From positions 1 to 10,910 of the forward strand of contig JAUWDP010000017.1 in NCBI GenBank assembly GCA_030608725.1: 10,910 bases of DNA, written 5' to 3'. Position numbers and translations under genes: made by a program. Positions 6,940-10,910 of this stretch are shown here, piece by piece; within the stretch, counting starts at the first letter, position 1; each line of letters starts with the position of its first letter. The stretch is from Candidatus Bathyarchaeota archaeon (GTDB taxonomy: Archaea; Thermoproteota; Bathyarchaeia; TCS64). A model generated the notes under the pieces. It ran no database searches, was not told the DNA's origin, and saw only the letters and a list, made by a program, of their open reading frames with translations.

Positions 6940-8459
6940 CAACTAGCCCCCCCCAAAGCACGAGCGATAAAATCTGTGACTAGGCCAGGATAGATTCCGA
7001 GGATCAGGGATGCAGCGGCGAGGACCAGAGGGGGTACCATCATGATGAGCGGAGCCTCCTTAACCTCCTTCAGGTGCTCGGGGAGGGGGCCGAAGAAGAT
7101 GCGCCATATGGTCCAGAGGGAGTAGCCCAAGGTGATCACGGTCATGATGATGGAGATGATTGCGATGGCCACCATCTCCATGGAATGCTCGAGCGCTCCT
7201 GTGAAGAGGCCCAAGAAGATCATCCATTTTGACATGAAGCCGATCGTTGGGGGGATCCCAGAGATGCCGAAGAAGCCAAGGATACAGAGGGCACCGGTGA
7301 GGGGCATCTGGGTGATCAATCCACCAAGCTCTTTGATGCTCCGAGTCCCGGCTTGGACGATGAGAATACCGGCGACAGAGAAGAGGACGCCCTTCGCAAG
7401 GCCATGGCTGACATAGTGGAAGATGGCCCCGGAGAGGCCAATGGGTGTAGCACTGCTGAGTCCGAGGAAGATGTAACCCATCTGGCTTACGCTCGAATAT
7501 GCAAGGAGCCTCTTTAAATCGTCCTGAGCTAGGGCCATGAGGCCTCCATAAACCATTGTGAGGAGGGCCCATAGCGAAAACACCAGTTTAAAGTGGCTGA
7601 AAACCTCAGGCATCGGGATGACAACGAACCTTACGGCCGCGTAGGCGCCAATCCCTATCATCGCCGGACTCAGGAGAGCACTTATCGGAGTCGGGGCCTC
7701 GGCGTGGGCGTAGGGAAGCCAGATGTGGAGGCCAAACACCGCCATCTTCGTGAAGAATCCGATTAGGATTGCGATGGCTATCCAGCCTGCGAGGGGACTG
7801 CCGACCACACCGCTGAGGGCCGAGATCTCGAAGCTCCCGGTGATCCAGTAGCTACTGAGGAGACCGGCCAACATTATCACGGCGCCGACGTGGGTCCACA
7901 TGAAGTACATCATGCCAATACGCTCCCTCTCGCCATAGCCGTAGTTATTGATGAGGATCCAACTCGGCACAAGCATGAGCTCGTAGAACATATAGAACTG
8001 AATCATGTTTGTCGTTAAGACGGTACCGAGCATGCCGACGGCATAGAGCAGGTAGAAGGAGTAGAAGGAAGCGTAGGCCGAGTTGGGGGTCGGGACGCCA
8101 GTATGGTGCTCCTCCTCGTGGAACACGTGCTCCATGTACCGCACCGAGTAGACGCAGATCAAGAGGGAGAGAATGTTTATCGTGAGTAGCATCCAAATGC
8201 TCAAGCCGTCGGCGAGTAGACCGAAGGTCAGCCCAGCCGCCGGGGCCCACGTATAGCTCTCGCCATAGGATCCACTACCTTTTATCTCAAAGGCTACGCT
8301 GACCGCTAGTAGCAGGGACACCAATAATGGAAGAGTGGCGAAGTATCCCACATTCTTACCCTTCTGCTTACCTAGGAAGTAAACGATGGGAGTGGATATC
8401 AGTGGTACTAAAAGCACCAGAGCCAGAGAGTACGGTATGGCCAATTCACATGCCTCCAT
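6939..8459 (-). CDS. nuoM: Complex I antiporter-like subunit NuoM, first paralogue
   Basis: Polytopic membrane subunit of 506 residues and about 14 helices, following nuoL directly as NuoM usually does. Functional positions: E160 in FYELMLVPSW (TM5), K238 in FFTKMAVFGLHIWLPY (TM7), H352 and K356 in VSHGLAKG (TM11), and K411 in GFMSKW (TM12). The TM8 lysine of canonical NuoM is replaced by G269 in SPAMIGIGAY. The loop after TM3 is His/Glu-rich (EHVFHEEEHHTG). The annotated ATG at 8459 overlaps nuoL by 14 bases. An alternative start is TTG at 8444, just past the nuoL stop and 8 bases after GGAGG (8457-8453), giving a product beginning MAIPYSLAL; N-terminal alignment with the paralogues does not decide between them. 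It ends at TGA, overlapping the next ATG by one base. Confidence 0.93.
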   Translation of the reverse strand: MEACELAIPYSLALVLLVPLISTPIVYFLGKQKGKNVGYFATLPLLVSLLLAVSVAFEIKGSGSYGESYTWAPAAGLTFGLLADGLSIWMLLTINILSLLICVYSVRYMEHVFHEEEHHTGVPTPNSAYASFYSFYLLYAVGMLGTVLTTNMIQFYMFYELMLVPSWILINNYGYGERERIGMMYFMWTHVGAVIMLAGLLSSYWITGSFEISALSGVVGSPLAGWIAIAILIGFFTKMAVFGLHIWLPYAHAEAPTPISALLSPAMIGIGAYAAVRFVVIPMPEVFSHFKLVFSLWALLTMVYGGLMALAQDDLKRLLAYSSVSQMGYIFLGLSSATPIGLSGAIFHYVSHGLAKGVLFSVAGILIVQAGTRSIKELGGLITQMPLTGALCILGFFGISGIPPTIGFMSKWMIFLGLFTGALEHSMEMVAIAIISIIMTVITLGYSLWTIWRIFFGPLPEHLKEVKEAPLIMMVPPLVLAAASLILGIYPGLVTDFIARALGGAS

Positions 8460-10722
8460 ACTGCATATACGCGAAGCCTATGATTAGAGCTAGGAATATT
8501 ATGACCATGTAGATTATGTTATAGGACAGAACGCCTGTCTGGAGCTTCTTGACCCGGTTGTGGAACTCGGTCATGGCCGCCGGGACCCCGATGTTCAACC
8601 TCTCATCGAAGACCTCGGTCTCCAGGTCCTTTAACAAGACCCTGCTGCCCTCCACAAACACATACGTTAAGCCCGTGTTAAGGAGGGGGTCGTAGACCTT
8701 GGTCTGGAAGACGGAGATTGCCTTCCCGAAGGTGACAGCAGCCCCGCTGATAAATCCAGAGATCTTGTCAAAGATCAAGCTCTCCAAAGTGGCGAACATC
8801 GCCCTCGCGAAGTCGATCAGCCCATAGACGAAGATAGCGTAGTACGTGGAGTTCATGTACCACCTGTTGACGAGGAAGGTGTTGATGGGCCTGAGTATAG
8901 GGTTACCAGACACGAACTTCCCGGAGTCCACTTTCCTTGAAATGTAGAAGATCCAACCCAGGACCCCACCGATCAGGAGCATGGCAGCGGAAGTACCCCA
9001 GGCCGTCAGTGTCGTAGAGAACTCGAGATGGTGGGTGTGCAGGGGTATATCCATGTGGTGAAGCATCGCGTGCATTTGCTTCTCGATGAATATCTCTGGG
9101 GAGAAGTAAGGCACGAAGAAGCCTATCAGGCCAAGGAATCCGACCACGCAGACGAGTGAGACCAAGATCGCGATGGGCACCCACATGGTTTTAGGAGCCT
9201 CGTGGGGATCGTGACCGTGGTGCACCATCTCCTCGATGTGGGGACTCTCCTGAGCGAGGAATGTGAGGTTGATGTACCTTATACTGTAGAAAAAGGTCAT
9301 CGCAGCGCTGATGGCCCCCACGGCCAGCAAGGTCAATGAAAGGGGTGTGTCAGCGACCAGACATGCTAGGAATACCGAGTCTTTGCTCCAGAAACCGCTC
9401 AGAGGCGGAATTCCGGATAGGCTGGCCGTCGCTATGACCATGAGGATGAACGTTGTGGGCATGTACTTCTTCAAGCCACCCATGTTGAATGTGTAGATGG
9501 TGTGGATGGCGTGGATGACGGAGCCAGCGCTTAGGAATAGAGCCGCTTTGAAGAGGGCGTGACTGGCCAGATGGAATACGCCCGCGGTGAGGCCGGCTAC
9601 GTAGGCGCCCTCGCTCAAACCAGAGACCCCAAGTCCCAACATCATGTAGCCGATCTGGCTGACTGTGGAGTAGGCCAAGATTTTCTTGAGCTCCACAGAG
9701 ACGAGAGCTTGGGATGCGGCCATGAAGCACGTGAACGCGCCGACGCACGCTATGGTAATGAAGTAGACCTGGGCCTCAGGGATGTGCATAACCCAGGTAC
9801 CAAGATAGAAGATGGGGGAAAATCTCGCAACGAGGTAGACTCCCGCCTTCACCATCGTCGCCGCGTGGATGAGGGCTGAAACAGATGTGGGCCCCGCCAT
9901 CGCCTCGGGCAGCCACTCGTGGAGGGGAAACTGGGCAGACTTGCCTATTGGGCCACCTAGGAAAAGGATCGCGGTTAGGGCTAATAACCCCGGTGTGGCC
10001 GCTATCTTAGGAAGCCATACACCAGCCGTCTCGATGAGCTCCAGATAGTTCAATGTCCCAGCGAAGTTGAAGATGATGAAGATCGCCCCTAGGATGAAAA
10101 CGTCGCCGATGCCTGTGACCACGAATGCCTTCATCCCGCAGTGAGACGGCGGGAACATCTTCTGAGGAGGCGGTCCCCCCAGCCATCGATCCTTCGCGTC
10201 CCGGTAGTAATAACCGATGAGACCGTAGCTACAGATGCCGACTCCCTCCCAACCAACCATTGTCTGGATAAGGTTGTCTGATAGAACGAGGAGAAGCATG
10301 CTCCCAAGGAAGTACAGGAAGAAGAACCAGAACCTCGTTAAATGTTTGTCACCGTGCATGTACGAGGTGGAGTAGACTATGATGAGGAACGAGATGAAGG
10401 CAACTACGTTGCAGATGATTATGCTCAACGGGTCGACGAGGACGCCGACCTGTAGGTTGTAGCCATTCGGGAAGGTGATCCACGTCGCTATCTGTATGTC
10501 CCCGGGATAATGGCCCGAGAAAAGCCAGGGAACCATCGACGCGGCGGATAAGACCGCTGTGAGCCCCCAGACGACGGCTGCATAGTCCCTGATCCTGTCA
10601 CCGAACGCCCTCTCTATCAGGGGCATTGATAGGGCGCCTAGCATCGGGAGGATCCATGCGAGCCATGGACCCGGGTACTTTAAGAATAACTCGAGGGGGG
10701 TCAACAAGGCGACGGTGTCCAT
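8446..10722 (-). CDS. nuoL: Complex I subunit NuoL/FpoL with extended C-terminus
   Basis: Distal antiporter-like subunit of the membrane arm, whose long lateral helix runs along the neighbouring pumps. At 758 residues it is about 145 longer than E. coli NuoL (613). Hallmarks: SDNLIQTMVGWEGVGICSY with E159 (TM5), D207 in GIGDVF, K261 in IGKSAQFPLHEWLPEAMAGP (TM7), H286 in SALIHAATM, H388 and K392 in SHALFKAALF, and K447-D448 in GFWSKD (TM12). K292 in MVKAGVYL occupies a site that is Thr in E. coli but Lys in MrpA-type proteins. His-rich loops follow at about 495-510 and 560-580. Part of the extra length is a duplicated linker (residues 631-676 and 689-731) before the final helix. The start is ATG at 10722, 8 bases after GGGAGGT; GTG one codon upstream is possible. 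Confidence 0.95.
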   Translation of the reverse strand: MDTVALLTPLELFLKYPGPWLAWILPMLGALSMPLIERAFGDRIRDYAAVVWGLTAVLSAASMVPWLFSGHYPGDIQIATWITFPNGYNLQVGVLVDPLSIIICNVVAFISFLIIVYSTSYMHGDKHLTRFWFFFLYFLGSMLLLVLSDNLIQTMVGWEGVGICSYGLIGYYYRDAKDRWLGGPPPQKMFPPSHCGMKAFVVTGIGDVFILGAIFIIFNFAGTLNYLELIETAGVWLPKIAATPGLLALTAILFLGGPIGKSAQFPLHEWLPEAMAGPTSVSALIHAATMVKAGVYLVARFSPIFYLGTWVMHIPEAQVYFITIACVGAFTCFMAASQALVSVELKKILAYSTVSQIGYMMLGLGVSGLSEGAYVAGLTAGVFHLASHALFKAALFLSAGSVIHAIHTIYTFNMGGLKKYMPTTFILMVIATASLSGIPPLSGFWSKDSVFLACLVADTPLSLTLLAVGAISAAMTFFYSIRYINLTFLAQESPHIEEMVHHGHDPHEAPKTMWVPIAILVSLVCVVGFLGLIGFFVPYFSPEIFIEKQMHAMLHHMDIPLHTHHLEFSTTLTAWGTSAAMLLIGGVLGWIFYISRKVDSGKFVSGNPILRPINTFLVNRWYMNSTYYAIFVYGLIDFARAMFATLESLIFDKISGFISGAAVTFGKAISVFQTKVYDPLLNTGLTYVFVEGSRVLLKDLETEVFDERLNIGVPAAMTEFHNRVKKLQTGVLSYNIIYMVIIFLALIIGFAYMQYGGM
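8530..8832 (-). repeat. Internal duplication of the NuoL C-terminal linker
   Basis: NuoL residues 631-676 (8695..8832) and 689-731 (8530..8658) follow the same pattern: FVxG, a helix, LExxxFD, then a small-residue stretch with AAxT, then QTxV (QTKVYD in the first copy, QTGVLS in the second). Canonical NuoL has one such linker between the lateral helix region and the last transmembrane helix, ending in a QTG-like motif. The similarity is in protein sequence only and was aligned by eye with one or two short gaps. Confidence 0.5.
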
Positions 10723-10790
10723 CACATTAGACCTCCCATCATATCTCCTACCTTCTTTAAGATCAGGTTAATAGAGTTTACGCAGATCAT
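10722..10790 (-). CDS. Possible 22-residue coupling mini-ORF between antiporter gene and nuoL
   Basis: ATG at 10790 overlaps the upstream stop as TAATG, and the frame ends in TGA overlapping the nuoL ATG as TGATG. It encodes 22 residues (MICVNSINLILKKVGDMMGG plus two). The only obvious Shine-Dalgarno in the interval belongs to nuoL. The peptide resembles nothing I recognise and may have no function as a protein. Its value could be to carry ribosomes across the only gap between the complex I genes here. A chance open frame of this length is quite possible, so confidence is low. Confidence 0.2.
   Translation of the reverse strand: MICVNSINLILKKVGDMMGGLM
10731..10737 (-). promoter_or_regulatory. 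Shine-Dalgarno site of nuoL
   Basis: GGGAGGT on the minus strand lies 8 bases before the ATG at 10722 and 5 before the in-frame GTG at 10725. It also lies inside the preceding 22-codon frame. It is one of the strongest ribosome binding sites in the window and decides the nuoL start to within one codon. Confidence 0.7.
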
Positions 10791-10910
10791 TAACCAAGCA
10801 CCGCCCCGATGTATGTCGAGAGCCCTTCGACGAGGGACTGCGAGGCCGACGATGCGAAGCTTATGAGCGGGGCAGGCCAGATCCCGAGGATCACTATAAT
10901 CGCGGCCATT
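10790..10910 (-). CDS. C-terminus of a further antiporter-like complex I subunit, 5' part outside window
   Basis: The last 39 residues of a membrane protein, ending with TAA at 10792-10790. The stretch AAIIVILGIWPAPLISF closely parallels the final helix of the three downstream paralogues (for example SILLGIWPMLITKPL and LILGIYPGLVTDF). This is the characteristic last helix and amphipathic tail of NuoM/NuoN/MrpD proteins, and it does not resemble the NuoK C-terminus that often precedes NuoL. It therefore appears to be a fifth antiporter-like subunit (N or another M). The tail after the motif is somewhat longer and Ser/Ala-rich. With only 39 residues, M versus N cannot be decided. Confidence 0.7.
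   Translation of the reverse strand, partial: MAAIIVILGIWPAPLISFASSASQSLVEGLSTYIGAVLG

Noticed and set aside
7060..7572. Second minus-strand open frame within the first NuoM gene
   Set aside because: Out-of-frame shadow, Pro/His/Arg-rich, lying entirely inside a conserved NuoM coding region.

Overview
The window most likely comes from an archaeon. An A/V-type ATP synthase with the archaeal-type H subunit lies next to genes for the membrane arm of a complex I-like (Nuo/Fpo-type) proton pump, all on the minus strand. A T-rich TATA-like box lies about 25 bases before the atpF start, and many genes have strong Shine-Dalgarno sites (one is AAGGAGGT). The lineage cannot be fixed from this window. 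The electron-input genes of the complex are not included, so the donor (NADH, F420H2, ferredoxin or other) cannot be named.

Layout in coordinate order. Positions 1-2652 (minus) hold four ATP synthase genes, transcribed F, H, E, A. They are packed with overlaps or tiny gaps, and atpA runs off the left edge. Positions about 2713-3566 hold the remains of an IS5-like insertion sequence on the plus strand. Its transposase keeps the catalytic DDE residues but has lost its N-terminal part, and it is followed by a G-rich tail with two canonical G-quadruplex motifs. Positions 3567 to about 3860 (plus) hold a probable gene remnant resembling a PrsW/YhfC-like membrane protease. It starts in frame right after the putative right end of the IS. 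Positions 3871-3932 carry overlapping inverted repeats that can fold in two mutually exclusive ways.

Positions 3944-10910 (minus) hold a tight operon of complex I antiporter-like subunits. In transcription order these are the C-terminus of one antiporter-like subunit, a possible 22-codon mini-ORF, a long NuoL, then three tandem NuoM-like paralogues. Most junctions are one-base TGATG or TAATG overlaps, which suggests translational coupling.

Canonical complex I has three antiporter-like subunits (L, M, N); this operon has at least five. The three tandem paralogues keep the TM5 glutamate, the TM7 lysine and a TM12-region lysine. All lack the central TM8 lysine that is normally conserved in NuoM, while NuoL carries a lysine at the equivalent place. 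NuoL is about 145 residues longer than the E. coli protein, and part of this is an apparent duplication of its C-terminal linker. The likely physiology is ion pumping by an enlarged redox-driven complex, with the gradient used by the neighbouring ATP synthase. The enlarged arm is an inference from gene content.
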